Of a stretch of 64,000 bases of DNA, positions 8,361-16,785 are shown piece by piece. Numbering within the stretch: the stretch's first letter is position 1; each line of letters opens with the position of its first letter. Below the pieces are notes generated by a model that saw nothing but the letters and a program-made list of their open reading frames with translations, searched no databases and was not told the origin of the DNA. The DNA comes from Povalibacter uvarum (GTDB taxonomy: Bacteria; Pseudomonadota; Gammaproteobacteria; Steroidobacterales; Steroidobacteraceae), in contig NZ_JACHHZ010000006.1 of the NCBI RefSeq assembly GCF_014202975.1, positions 248,001 to 312,000 on the forward strand. Reading direction: 5' to 3'. A program made the translations under genes and the position numbers.

Positions 8361-9512
8361 TCAACGCGCCAGGCTTCGCGCAATGATGACTTTCTGAATG
8401 TGGCTCGTGCCTTCGTAGATCTTCGTCACACGCGCATCGCGGTAGTACCGCTCGACTGGGAAGTCATTCAGGTACCCGTAGCCACCGTGGATCTGCACGG
8501 CATCCGAACACACCTTCTCCGCGATCTCGCTGGCGAAAAGCTTGGCCATCGAGGCTTCCCTGCCGCATGCAATGCCTGCCTGATGCAATCGCGCGGCATG
8601 AATGACGAACTGCCGAGCGACCTCCACCTGCGTCGCCATATCGGCGAGATCAAAGGCGACACCCTGCAACTTGATGATCGGTGCGCCGTAGGCTTGGCGC
8701 TCTTTTGCGTACTGGACCGCGGCTTCCAACGCAGCGCGTGCAACACCGACAGCAACGGATGCAATGCCAATTCGCCCTTCCGAGAGCGTGGCCAGGATCC
8801 TCTTGTAGGCGGCACCTTCCTCCCCAAGGAGGTTTTCGGCGGGCACACGACAGTTGTCGAGCTGGATCGCAGCGACATGCGCCGACCGCTGGCCCATTTT
8901 GTGTTCGACGCGCGAAACAATGTACCCCGGCTCCTTCGGGTCGACGATGAACAGACTCCCACCCTTCCTTCCTTCTGGCGTGTCGGTGGTCGCTGCGATC
9001 GTTATGGCGCACCCCGCCTGATTGCCATTCGATATGAACTGCTTGCTGCCATTCAGCACGTAATGCGTGCCTTCACGGCGCGCTGATGTACGGAAGTTCG
9101 CAGTGTCCGAACCCGCCTGCGGCTCCGTCAGCAGACCGGCCGCAATCGCCTCGCCGGATGCCAGCGCGGGGAGGTATTTGCGTTTCTGATCCGCAGTGCC
9201 GAAGCGCGCCACCATGTCGGCCATGCCGTTGTGAACGTGAAGGATGGTTGCGAAACCCGCATCGGCCGCCGCGAACTCTTCGATCGCGAGGATGTACTCC
9301 ACGAAGCTCGCGCCCGAACCGCCGAACTCTTCCGGGACATGCATGCCTAGAAAGCCAAGCTCCGCCGCGGCCTTCAGCTCCTCCCGCGGCCACTCGCCAG
9401 TCCGATCACGCTCCGCAGCTGTGGTCGCCACGATTTCGGTGGCCACCTTTCTGGCGGAGTCGCGGATCATCAACTCCTGTTCGCTCAGGAAGGCCGCTGA
9501 TGTGTCGTTCAT
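8361..9512 (-). CDS. Acyl-CoA dehydrogenase, short/medium-chain type
   Basis: A 383-residue FAD acyl-CoA dehydrogenase with the canonical order: N-terminal helical domain, middle beta domain with AAGLLTEPQAGSDTA, and C-terminal helical domain with QIHGGYGYLNDFPVERYYRD. The usual catalytic Glu is present in KIYEGTSHIQ near the C-terminus, so it should be a self-sufficient homotetramer dehydrogenating at C2-C3. The ATG at 9512 is preceded by AGAGAGAA. Together with the next two dehydrogenase genes and the crotonase it forms a four-gene minus-strand run with gaps of 9 to 25 bp, likely one operon. Confidence 0.93.
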   Translation of the reverse strand: MNDTSAAFLSEQELMIRDSARKVATEIVATTAAERDRTGEWPREELKAAAELGFLGMHVPEEFGGSGASFVEYILAIEEFAAADAGFATILHVHNGMADMVARFGTADQKRKYLPALASGEAIAAGLLTEPQAGSDTANFRTSARREGTHYVLNGSKQFISNGNQAGCAITIAATTDTPEGRKGGSLFIVDPKEPGYIVSRVEHKMGQRSAHVAAIQLDNCRVPAENLLGEEGAAYKRILATLSEGRIGIASVAVGVARAALEAAVQYAKERQAYGAPIIKLQGVAFDLADMATQVEVARQFVIHAARLHQAGIACGREASMAKLFASEIAEKVCSDAVQIHGGYGYLNDFPVERYYRDARVTKIYEGTSHIQKVIIARSLAR

Positions 9513-9533
9513 GTGTTCTCTCTGGATTCTGTG

Positions 9534-10712
9534 TCAGGGTGCACGCGCATAGGTCGAGTCCGTACGCGCATCGGAAAATCGCTTCTGGAGCCGCCGCGCC
9601 GTGGCCATTTCACGAACCGTGCCGGTCCCAAGCAGCACATCTGCGACCACGGCACGCTTGAAGTAGTGTCCGACCGAATACTCCTCGGTCATGCCGATGC
9701 CGCCGTGCAGTTGGATGCCCTGCGCGCACACATTGCGTGCGACACCGCAGATGAAGGATTTCGCAGACGACAGGGTCTCGTATCGCTCGTTTGCGCATTC
9801 ATTGAAGAAGGAAGCGAGCGCCACGAACAGCATCGAGCGCGCGAGCTCAGTCTCCGCCGCCATATCGGCCATGCGATGCTGAAGGCTCTGGAAGGTTGCG
9901 ATCTGCACGTTGAACTGTTTGCGATTGCGCAGGTAGTCCGCCGTGATCTCCAGCGTTCGTTCCATTGCGCCGACCAGCTCGGCGCACAGCGAAAGCATCG
10001 CGTGCGACAAGCCTTCGCGCAGTGCCGGCAGTCCATGCTCAAGATCGCCCAGCATCTCCACCGCCAGCACGGCATCGAGAACGATCTCGGCGGCCTGGGT
10101 GCCATCGTGCAGCGGTAGACGTGTCGCAGTCAGTCCCGGCGCATCGGAGCGCACGAGGAACAGGCCCACGGATCCACGGCTCGTCGGGTGACTCGGCAGT
10201 CGCGCCGAGACAACGTAGCCATCGACCAGCGGGCCGCCGAGCACCAGCGTCTTGCGGCCGTGCAGGACATATCCGTTTGGCGAGTGATCGGCGTGAGTCT
10301 GCACGATCTCCGGCATCCCGTGAGACCACGGCTCGCTGTAGGCGAGCGCCAGACGCTGGGAACCGTCGATCAATCCAGGCAGCCAGCGCTCGCATTGCGA
10401 CGGCGTCGCTGCCGCAAGGAGAGTCTGTCCAGTGAGCACCGCGCACCCAAGATACGGTTCGACCACCAAGCCGCGGCCAAACTGCTGGCTGATGATCGCT
10501 GTCTCGATCGCGGAGCCGCCGAATCCGCTGAACTGCTCGGGTAGTGCTGCGCCGAGCCAGCCGTTGGCGGCGAAGCCCTGCCAGTTCGCGCCGCTACCAC
10601 CCTCATCAGCCTTCACCAGCGCGAGGCGTTGTGTGACGTCATAGTTCTCGGCAATGAAGCGCGCGACACTGTCCCGAAGCAGTTGCTGTTCGGAGCTCAA
10701 TTCGAATTGCAT
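9534..10712 (-). CDS. Acyl-CoA dehydrogenase, possible subunit of a heteromeric enzyme (I)
   Basis: A 392-residue acyl-CoA dehydrogenase-fold protein. The C-terminal block QLHGGIGMTEEYSVGHYF is intact. The segment that carries YEGT in canonical enzymes reads LLGTGTVRE, so the common catalytic Glu is missing there; a Glu in the helix AAETELARS could substitute. In heterotetrameric steroid side-chain dehydrogenases (the FadE28-FadE29 type) two dissimilar subunits share one active site, and this gene sits 9 bp from another divergent dehydrogenase. The pairing is inference from adjacency and the altered motif. Confidence 0.88.
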   Translation of the reverse strand: MQFELSSEQQLLRDSVARFIAENYDVTQRLALVKADEGGSGANWQGFAANGWLGAALPEQFSGFGGSAIETAIISQQFGRGLVVEPYLGCAVLTGQTLLAAATPSQCERWLPGLIDGSQRLALAYSEPWSHGMPEIVQTHADHSPNGYVLHGRKTLVLGGPLVDGYVVSARLPSHPTSRGSVGLFLVRSDAPGLTATRLPLHDGTQAAEIVLDAVLAVEMLGDLEHGLPALREGLSHAMLSLCAELVGAMERTLEITADYLRNRKQFNVQIATFQSLQHRMADMAAETELARSMLFVALASFFNECANERYETLSSAKSFICGVARNVCAQGIQLHGGIGMTEEYSVGHYFKRAVVADVLLGTGTVREMATARRLQKRFSDARTDSTYARAP

Positions 10713-10721
10713 GTCGTGCCC

Positions 10722-11915
10722 TCAGAATCCGTATAGCGCTTTCGCGATGATCCCGCGCTGCACTTCATTCGTGCCGCCGTAGATCGTCGAAGCGCGCCGC
10801 AGGAACATCTCACTCGCCGCGCCTGCGGCAAGCTCTTGCAGCGGCAGACTGGTCGCTGGTCCTTCGTGCGGGCAGGGATAGAACACGGCTCCGTAGTCTC
10901 CGAGCATCTCAACGATGAACGCACTCATGCGCTGTTGAAGATCGGTGCCGCGCAGTTTCAACATAGACCCCATGGCGTGAGCGATGGGGCTTTCCTGTCC
11001 ATGCAACGCTGCCGTGCGCTGAACCATCATCGAGACGGCCTTCATCTCGGTTTCGAAGCGAGACAGTCGCAGCGCGAACTCCGGGTGTTCGACCAGCGCC
11101 TTTCCGTCGAGCTGAATTTCGACCGCCAGGTTCTGCATGCGGCGCAGAAAGACCTGCAGCATCGGCAGCTCAGCGGTGCTCGCGTGCTCGTTGTTGAGCA
11201 GGTACTTTGTGATGCTCCAGCCCTCGCCTTCCCTGCCGATGAGATTGGCCGCCGGCACGCGTACATTGTCGAAGAACACTTCGTTGAGATGGTGCCGTCC
11301 GTCGATGCTCATGATCGGCCGCACGGTGATTCCCGGCGTCTTCATGTCCGCGAGAAGGAAACTGATACCCAGCTGCTTCTTTTCGGACTGACTCGTTCGA
11401 ACCAGGAGGAAGATCCAGTCGGCCCGATGCGCGTAGCTGGTCCAGATCTTCTGACCATTGACGACGTAGAAGTCGCCGTCACGCTGCGCACGCGTGCGCA
11501 GCGATGCCAGGTCCGATCCGGAGCCCGGCTCCGAGAAGCCCTGGCACCAGAAGCGCTCGCCCGCCAGCGTTGGCCCGACGTGTTCGGCGCGCTGATCGTC
11601 AGTCGCGAAATGGTTCAGTACCGGTCCAAGCAGCTTGTGTGCGAAGTTGTCGAGCGTCGGCGTTCCGGCGGCAGCGCATTCCTCATCGAAGATGATCTGC
11701 TGCTCCACGCTCCACCCCGTGCCGCCGCGATTCACCGGCCAGTACGGTGCTCCCCAGCCATGGGCGGTCAGCAGCCGCTGCCAGTCAGCGGTCTCTGAAC
11801 GCTCCGAGCTGATGCTGCGAGGCAGGTTCGCCAAGTCGCGCGGCAACTCGTTCCGCAGGAAATCCTGCACCGTTGTCCTGAAGGACACGAGCGCGGGATC
11901 GACGTTGAAGTCCAT
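10722..11915 (-). CDS. Acyl-CoA dehydrogenase, possible subunit of a heteromeric enzyme (II)
   Basis: A 397-residue acyl-CoA dehydrogenase-fold protein. The middle domain has QGFSEPGSGSDLASLRT and VNGQKIWTSYAH, typical of long-chain or steroid-type members. At the C-terminus the YEGT position reads IYGGTNEVQ, so again no Glu there; FETEMKAVS in the long helix is the likely catalytic position. I chose the ATG at 11915 (MDFNVDPAL) because the upstream extension is low-complexity and overlaps the hairpins. It is the promoter-proximal gene of the run and is divergent from the MaoC pair. With the neighbouring dehydrogenase it may form an alpha2beta2 enzyme. Confidence 0.88.
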   Translation of the reverse strand: MDFNVDPALVSFRTTVQDFLRNELPRDLANLPRSISSERSETADWQRLLTAHGWGAPYWPVNRGGTGWSVEQQIIFDEECAAAGTPTLDNFAHKLLGPVLNHFATDDQRAEHVGPTLAGERFWCQGFSEPGSGSDLASLRTRAQRDGDFYVVNGQKIWTSYAHRADWIFLLVRTSQSEKKQLGISFLLADMKTPGITVRPIMSIDGRHHLNEVFFDNVRVPAANLIGREGEGWSITKYLLNNEHASTAELPMLQVFLRRMQNLAVEIQLDGKALVEHPEFALRLSRFETEMKAVSMMVQRTAALHGQESPIAHAMGSMLKLRGTDLQQRMSAFIVEMLGDYGAVFYPCPHEGPATSLPLQELAAGAASEMFLRRASTIYGGTNEVQRGIIAKALYGF

Positions 11916-11984
11916 GCCTTGTTGCTCTCCAAAACCCAGTAGCGCCTTGGACTCCGAAGCTAGCGCTCGGGCACGGCACGGAGA

Positions 11985-12061
11985 ACCCCTCTCCTGAAGG
12001 GGGCATGACAAGTGCCTGGCTGAAGGGAAGCACGCGGCGCCCCTCCTCCTGAGGGGGTGCC
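11985..12061. repeat. G/C-run hairpins in divergent promoter region
   Basis: Two hairpins of the C-run/G-run type lie at about 11985-12003 and 12036-12061 in the 218-bp gap between the divergent dehydrogenase and MaoC genes. The second pairs a CCCCTC arm with GAGGGG around a CTCCT loop. They match the style of the hairpins at 5.6 and 7.5 kb. A shared regulatory role is only a possibility. Confidence 0.5.
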
Positions 12062-12133
12062 GGTAGCACAGCAGTGTGGATACTGGACGCGTGCACGACA
12101 CCACGTGCGCGGCTAAACACACGCGGAAATCTC

Positions 12134-12577
12134 ATGCTCGACAAGAGTCTGATCGGACGATCGCTGCATACCAGCACCATCCAGGTCGAGAAAGGTGCGC
12201 TGCGCCTCTTTGCCAAGGCGATTGGAGAATCCGATCCCGTCTACACCGATGAGGCCGCTGCCCGCGATGCCGGATACAGGTCTCTGCCCGTGCCGCCCAC
12301 GTTTCTCACTTGTCTCGAAGCACAGGCGTCCGATCCGCTTAAAGTGATCGAGCTGGCGAAGCTCGACCTGGGGCGCATCCTGCACGCCGAGCAGCAGTTC
12401 ATCCATCACGCCATGGCCTTCGCCGGCGACGAGCTCACTTTCGCCACGCACATCGCGGACATGTACGAAAAGAAGGGCGGCGCGCTCGAATTCCTTGTCA
12501 CCGAATCCCGCGTCACGAATCAGCACGGCGATTCCATCGCCGACATCCGCTGTTCGCTCGTGCAGCGCAATTCCTGA
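12134..12577 (+). CDS. MaoC N-terminal-type (hot-dog) dehydratase subunit
   Basis: A 147-residue single hot-dog-fold protein of the MaoC_dehydrat_N kind (compare mycobacterial HadA). The segment FAKAIGESDPVYTDEAAAR corresponds to the hydratase-2 motif but lacks its catalytic Asp/His arrangement, so it is probably the non-catalytic, substrate-binding half of a heterodimer. The ATG at 12134 (MLDKSLIG) fits the family start better than the upstream in-frame ATG. The partner gene follows after 10 bp. Together they would hydrate enoyl-CoA esters produced by the divergent dehydrogenases. Confidence 0.87.
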   Translation: MLDKSLIGRSLHTSTIQVEKGALRLFAKAIGESDPVYTDEAAARDAGYRSLPVPPTFLTCLEAQASDPLKVIELAKLDLGRILHAEQQFIHHAMAFAGDELTFATHIADMYEKKGGALEFLVTESRVTNQHGDSIADIRCSLVQRNS

Positions 12578-12587
12578 AGGGACGATC

Positions 12588-13007
12588 ATGAAAGAATTGC
12601 GTTTCGACGAGCTCACGGTCGGCGATGAGCTCCCCGCGCTGCCGCTGTCGCCGATAACGCGTACGACTCTGGCGTTGTACGCTGGCGCTTCCGGCGATCA
12701 CAACCCGATCCATATCGATCTGGACTTCGCACGTCAGGCCGGCATGTCCGATGTGTTCGCACACGGCATGCTCTCGGCCGCGTACCTGGGCCGCTTTCTC
12801 ACCGGCTGGGTACGACAGGAACGGATTCGCGAGATCAAGCTGCGCTTCACGGGCATCACTCATCTGCAGGACGCGCCTTTGTGCAGCGGGCGCATCGCCG
12901 AGAAATTTGAGCACGCCGGTGAAGAGCGTGTGCGGATCGAACTGAAGACCACGGTGCGCGGGAACATCGACACGATCGTGGGCGAGGCAGTGCTCGCTCT
13001 GAAGTGA
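12588..13007 (+). CDS. MaoC-like (R)-hydratase, catalytic subunit
   Basis: A 139-residue hot-dog protein with an intact hydratase-2 motif, YAGASGDHNPIHIDLDFA (Asp and His of the catalytic dyad), followed by FAHGMLSAAYLG. It would hydrate 2-enoyl-CoA, and the upstream small MaoC protein is its likely partner, as in HadA-HadB or the MaoC domains of ChsH1-ChsH2. The ATG at 12588 follows AAGGGA. It lies in a three-gene plus-strand unit with the upstream MaoC gene and the protein at 13021. Confidence 0.9.
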   Translation: MKELRFDELTVGDELPALPLSPITRTTLALYAGASGDHNPIHIDLDFARQAGMSDVFAHGMLSAAYLGRFLTGWVRQERIREIKLRFTGITHLQDAPLCSGRIAEKFEHAGEERVRIELKTTVRGNIDTIVGEAVLALK

Positions 13008-13020
13008 GCGGCGCATAAGG

Positions 13021-13503
13021 ATGGACTCACAGTACAAGGCCTACCTGCTGGAGCGATACCACGACGAAGTCGCGGGTGAATCGTTCTTCCGCACCCTGTC
13101 CGAACACGCCACGGACCCGGACCGGAACTACAAGTGGCAAGTGCTGACGCGTCTGGAGACCGAGACGCAGGAACTGCTCCGGTCGGCACTGAAAGAACTG
13201 GAACTCGAAGTGGCGCCGAGGCGCGAGGACATCGAACGCGGTCAGCGCGAGGCCACGAGATTCTCAGCCATCCCATGGATTGAGTTCATGAAAGGATTCC
13301 GGCCGGTACTCCAGAATTTCGTGCACATGTTCGAAGCAGCCGAAAGCCTGGCGCCGGATGTGCGCGACCGCACTCTCCTTCAGCACGTAACCGCACATGA
13401 ACGCGCCTTGCTGGCATTTGTCACCCGTGAGCTGGAGGGTTGCAGCGATGCTTCGCTGCAGCCGGTCCTCACGCTCCTCGAGAACCCGCCGCGACGGTTT
13501 TAG
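13021..13503 (+). CDS. Unknown helical protein, possibly ferritin-like
   Basis: A 160-residue, almost all-helical, charged protein with no signal peptide or membrane segment. Acidic residues and His spaced along the helices (LERYHDEVAGESFF near 9-22, LETETQELL near 44-52, VTAHERALLAF near 121-131) resemble a ferritin-like four-helix bundle, but I cannot confirm a metal site. It begins 13 bp after the MaoC gene and probably shares its transcript, so a link to the same catabolic step is reasonable but unproven. AAGG lies just before the ATG, closer than an ideal ribosome site. Confidence 0.7.
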   Translation: MDSQYKAYLLERYHDEVAGESFFRTLSEHATDPDRNYKWQVLTRLETETQELLRSALKELELEVAPRREDIERGQREATRFSAIPWIEFMKGFRPVLQNFVHMFEAAESLAPDVRDRTLLQHVTAHERALLAFVTRELEGCSDASLQPVLTLLENPPRRF

Positions 13504-13830
13504 GTTATCAGTGCGCGTGATGACGATGTCAGTTCTCACACCGCTGAGAGTCGACAGATCGCGGCAAGTGCTGATCGATCCATCGTGTGAGACAGACAAT
13601 AGCTAAGTGATCTCTTTCGCGAAATCACGTGTACGCGTTACTCGTTGTGGGATACGCGCGCGTGGCCGCCATGCTGAGCAAGTGCAAGTACCGACGGATC
13701 GACGATCCACGCCTTCCGAACGAGGCTGATCTTTTGTCAGCTATGTTCGCGGTGCCTTGAGCCGCTTGAGATTCTCCAAACACACACGAACGCGCCAGTT
13801 GAAGGCTTAGATGCCCATCGGGAAACACAT
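13504..13830. other. Intergenic, no gene seen
   Basis: About 330 bp after the MaoC unit. The open frames here have no family likeness and no good ribosome sites. No tRNA or clear terminator was found by eye. The right end leads into the promoter of the small membrane protein/XRE pair. Confidence 0.5.
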
Positions 13831-13884
13831 GTAAAGCACGCTTGACACGCGACCGCGGCAGCACCATAGTAAAGCGTACTTTAC
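13831..13884 (+). promoter_or_regulatory. Promoter with two palindromic operators for the membrane protein/XRE pair
   Basis: A consensus -35 TTGACA (13842-13847) and a -10-like CATAGT (13865-13870) are separated by 17 bp. Two 16-bp related sites flank and overlap them: GTAAAGCACGCTTGAC at 13831-13846 covers the -35, and GTAAAGCGTACTTTAC at 13869-13884 covers the end of the -10 and the start point. Both have GTAAAG arms, the second with the inverted CTTTAC arm, and they are 38 bp apart. The layout fits autorepression by the XRE protein encoded downstream; this is inference. Confidence 0.75.
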
Positions 13885-13903
13885 ATCGATCGCAGGTGGG
13901 CAC

Positions 13904-14260
13904 ATGCAGTATCTCGGCATGGTTCTTTACGTTGCCACAACGGGTGCAGCAGTCTTTCTGCTCAGCCGATTCGATATTCCCGAACCATGGCGATATCTCG
14001 TAGCTGGAGTAGCGGTGCTTCCAGCACTTCTCATCGTCTTCGGCATGCTCCGAACCATCAGGCGTCAGGACGAGCTATTCCAGCGCGTGCAGTTTGAAGC
14101 TATTGCCCTGGCGGCGGCCGTTGTCTGGCTGTTCACGTTCAGCTGGGGAGCATTGGAGTTCATGCAGCTCGTTCCCCGATTGCCGGCGTACGTTGTCGCA
14201 ACCGGCATTGTGTTTCTGTATGGGTTCGGCGGATGGTGGTTTCGCCGCCGCTACCAATGA
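13904..14260 (+). CDS. Small four-helix membrane protein paired with an XRE regulator
   Basis: A 118-residue protein with four predicted membrane segments (about 3-21, 28-49, 65-85 and 92-112) and a positively charged C-terminus (WWFRRRYQ). Small membrane proteins of this size are often found just upstream of short XRE regulators; their function is not established. The stop overlaps the XRE start (ATGA), so the two are translationally coupled. The gene lies 20 bp after the operator/promoter region and has AGGTG upstream. Confidence 0.85.
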   Translation: MQYLGMVLYVATTGAAVFLLSRFDIPEPWRYLVAGVAVLPALLIVFGMLRTIRRQDELFQRVQFEAIALAAAVVWLFTFSWGALEFMQLVPRLPAYVVATGIVFLYGFGGWWFRRRYQ

Positions 14261-14463
14261 AAAACCGGCTGCGAGAGCTTCGTGAACAGAAGGGATGGTC
14301 ACAGCAAACCTTGGCGGAGAAGCTCGATGTCTCCCGTCAGACCGTCATTTCGATCGAGCTGGGGAAGTACGATCCCAGCTTGCCGCTCGCCTTTGCGATT
14401 GCTTCAACGTTCTCGAGCAGAATTGAAGACATCTTCACTCCCGATGTAAGGCGCCGCTCATGA
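14257..14463 (+). CDS. Short XRE-family transcriptional regulator
   Basis: A 68-residue protein that is almost entirely one HTH_3 domain: RELREQKGWSQQTLAEKL (helices 1-2) and DVSRQTVISIELGKY (recognition helix), ending in FSSRIEDIFTPD. The ATG at 14257 overlaps the upstream stop. It most likely represses its own promoter through the two GTAAAG sites at 13831 and 13869, since autoregulation is common for this group. A sensing role for the membrane partner is possible but not shown. Confidence 0.9.
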   Translation: MKNRLRELREQKGWSQQTLAEKLDVSRQTVISIELGKYDPSLPLAFAIASTFSSRIEDIFTPDVRRRS

Positions 14464-14699
14464 GCCTTGACCGGCGACGGGAACCACCCGCAAGGCGCAT
14501 GACACGTGGCGCGAACGCCGAGCGTCCGCTTCTGGCCGTTGGCTAACTTCCGCTTCCGACCCAAACCAGACATGCGCCGGGCAGGGAACTTGTGTCGAAA
14601 TGCATATGCGGGGACCGCATGTCACCTCGCGCGGCGGGATACGGCCACTGCGGTAGCTGCCCGTAGGCTTCACGTGGTATCTGAGATCACGAGGGCGCC

Positions 14700-16025
14700 A
14701 TGAACCATCGCAACGCATTCACCCGACGTAGTTGCATTGCCCGCCTGGCCGCAACACTCCTGCCCCTGCCATCACTCGCCCGCGCGGCGACAGTGAGCGC
14801 ACCGCCCTGGCCTGCGCTCCAGAACGTTCTCGATGAATTCGTCATCGAACGCAGCGCAGTGGGGACGAGTGTGGCGGTCGCGCGATCAGGGACCGCGGCC
14901 TATCTCGACGCTGGGCGGATCGCTTTCGATTCCCCTGAGCCCTTCGACGAAAACAGCATCTGTCGCATCTATTCGATGACCAAGAACGTCACACGGATCG
15001 CGACGCTGCTACTGGTCGAAGACGGCAAGCTCTCGCTGGAACAGCCGGTCGCGGAGGTGCTGCCGGAATTCAGGAATCTTCGTGTAGCGATCGATATCGC
15101 GAAAGGCCTCGAATCCCGGCCCGTCACGCGCGTCATGACCATGCGTCACCTCATCACCAATACGTCGGGACTGGGGAACTGGACGCCAGGATCGGACAGC
15201 GGTGACGCACTGCATCGCCTGTATCGCGAAAGGGGCATCACGCCAGGATCCTACGGCACTGGACGCACGCGACCTGGCTACGGCGCGCAGCCGGCCACGC
15301 TCGACGAAATGGTCGCGCGAGTGGCCGAACTTCCGCTCGCCTTCGAGCCGGGCACGACGCTGCATTACTCGATCGGCTTCGACGTGATGGCGCTGGTGAT
15401 CGAACGCGTCACGGGAATTTCATACGACGCGTTCCTGCAGAAGCGCCTGTTCGAGCCCCTGCAAATGCATTCCACCGGATTCCAGGTGAAGCCGCATGAC
15501 GCCAGACGCCTCACGACCAACTACGATGCCACCGAACGCCAGGTGAATTCAGCCGAACACTCAGCGCAGGATCCCGCCTTGCCCGCGGGCTGGCGCGTCC
15601 AGGACGATCGCGCCGGCAGTGACTGGCTCAAGCCGCCTCACCTGCTGGCCGGCGGTGGTGGACTGGTTTCCACGTCGCGTGACTTCCTGCGCTACGCGCA
15701 GATGTTGCTTGATGAAGGCGCGCTCGGGTCGACACGGATCATGAAGGTCGACACTGCACGCATGGCCGTTGGCAACATCAATCCGCCCAATGCGGCGGAG
15801 CCAGATGAAGGTGTCGGTGCCGGCACTCGTGCGATGCTGAGGACGCCTCTGATCCCGCCCGGCACGATCGGAGGCGGCGGAGCAACCGGCACGCTCTTCT
15901 GGATTGATCCCAAACATCACACCGCGGCGGTGTTCATGGTGCAGGTGATGTATGGCGGCCCTGCGCGTTCACCATTCCAGAAGCGGCTCTTCGCGGCCAT
16001 CGATCAGGACATGGCCAGCGCGTGA
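14700..16025 (+). CDS. Exported serine hydrolase, beta-lactamase/PBP-like fold
   Basis: A 441-residue protein of the class C beta-lactamase-related family (esterases, D-aminopeptidases, PBPs). The SxxK motif is Ser92-Met-Thr-Lys95 in RIYSMTKNV; the Tyr motif is Y223-S-I in LHYSIGFD; a Gly-rich GGGGATGT lies where the third motif is expected. The N-terminus FTRRSCIARLA followed by a hydrophobic run is a possible twin-arginine or Sec signal, ending around ARA. It stands alone in the accessory region. Esterase activity is as likely as peptidase activity. Confidence 0.9.
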   Translation: MNHRNAFTRRSCIARLAATLLPLPSLARAATVSAPPWPALQNVLDEFVIERSAVGTSVAVARSGTAAYLDAGRIAFDSPEPFDENSICRIYSMTKNVTRIATLLLVEDGKLSLEQPVAEVLPEFRNLRVAIDIAKGLESRPVTRVMTMRHLITNTSGLGNWTPGSDSGDALHRLYRERGITPGSYGTGRTRPGYGAQPATLDEMVARVAELPLAFEPGTTLHYSIGFDVMALVIERVTGISYDAFLQKRLFEPLQMHSTGFQVKPHDARRLTTNYDATERQVNSAEHSAQDPALPAGWRVQDDRAGSDWLKPPHLLAGGGGLVSTSRDFLRYAQMLLDEGALGSTRIMKVDTARMAVGNINPPNAAEPDEGVGAGTRAMLRTPLIPPGTIGGGGATGTLFWIDPKHHTAAVFMVQVMYGGPARSPFQKRLFAAIDQDMASA

Positions 16026-16101
16026 TGGACATCCGTCCTTTGGAGTGTCCGGCTTTGATCGCCGCATCGGCAAGGTAGCGTTCGGCGCACGGAGGGGAGC
16101 T

Positions 16102-16623
16102 ATGTGGAGTCGTATTCTTGTCGTGCTTCTCATGGCGTGCCGTGGCATCGGAGCTTCCGCTCAGGAAACCCCTGCCGCGCGGGAGGCATCGCAAACATCC
16201 GCCGGAGATGGCATCCGGGGCGTGTGGAGGGTTACGGAGTTTGCCTCGCGAATTCCTGGCGCACAGTGGGAAAGTCGTGGCGCACCCTACCTGAGCCAGT
16301 ACATTTTCACGGAGAAGCACTACAGCTATCTGTATGTGCCAGGGCCGAACCCCCGGAAGAGGTTTGCTGGCGACCCAAACAAACCCACTGATGCCGAGAA
16401 GGTAGAGGCCTATAACTCCCTCGTTGCTGCAACAGGGACGTATTCGTTGTCAGGCCAGACTCTCACGCTGCGTGCGCTGGTCCACAAGAACCCCAATGAA
16501 ATGGGCGAAGTGCGGCTGACGTACACAGTTGATCTTGATGGCGACACGCTCCAACTGGTTATCGCCAACCCGCCATTCATGCCTGATCGTGAATGGCGCA
16601 CAGTGCTCACGAGGGTAGAGTGA
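16102..16623 (+). CDS. Exported lipocalin-like hypothetical protein
   Basis: A 173-residue protein with a signal peptide (VVLLMACRGIGASAQ, cut near residue 21). The body begins GVWRVTEF and alternates beta-strand-like segments (YIFTEKHYSYLYV, GTYSLSGQTLTLRAL, TYTVDLDGDTLQLVI), the style of lipocalin-like proteins. The ATG at 16102 has an excellent GGAGGGG site; the longer upstream frame overlaps the hydrolase gene and lacks such support. No ligand can be predicted. Confidence 0.8.
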   Translation: MWSRILVVLLMACRGIGASAQETPAAREASQTSAGDGIRGVWRVTEFASRIPGAQWESRGAPYLSQYIFTEKHYSYLYVPGPNPRKRFAGDPNKPTDAEKVEAYNSLVAATGTYSLSGQTLTLRALVHKNPNEMGEVRLTYTVDLDGDTLQLVIANPPFMPDREWRTVLTRVE

Positions 16624-16785
16624 ACACCTGCCCTGCGCTCGGATGAGTTCCGCTCCCGGGCCGAAGCCCGGCATCGACCCGGAGCGGACGTGGAAATCGA
16701 GACAATGCAAGAATGCCGGATGAAAGAAGGGGAAAAGAGCAGAAGAATATTGATGGTCAGAGGAGCCGCAGATTCCGTCTGTTGT

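Noticed and set aside
13625-13903. A 92-residue minus-strand frame before the membrane protein
   Set aside because: No ribosome site or family likeness, and it runs through the promoter and operator region.
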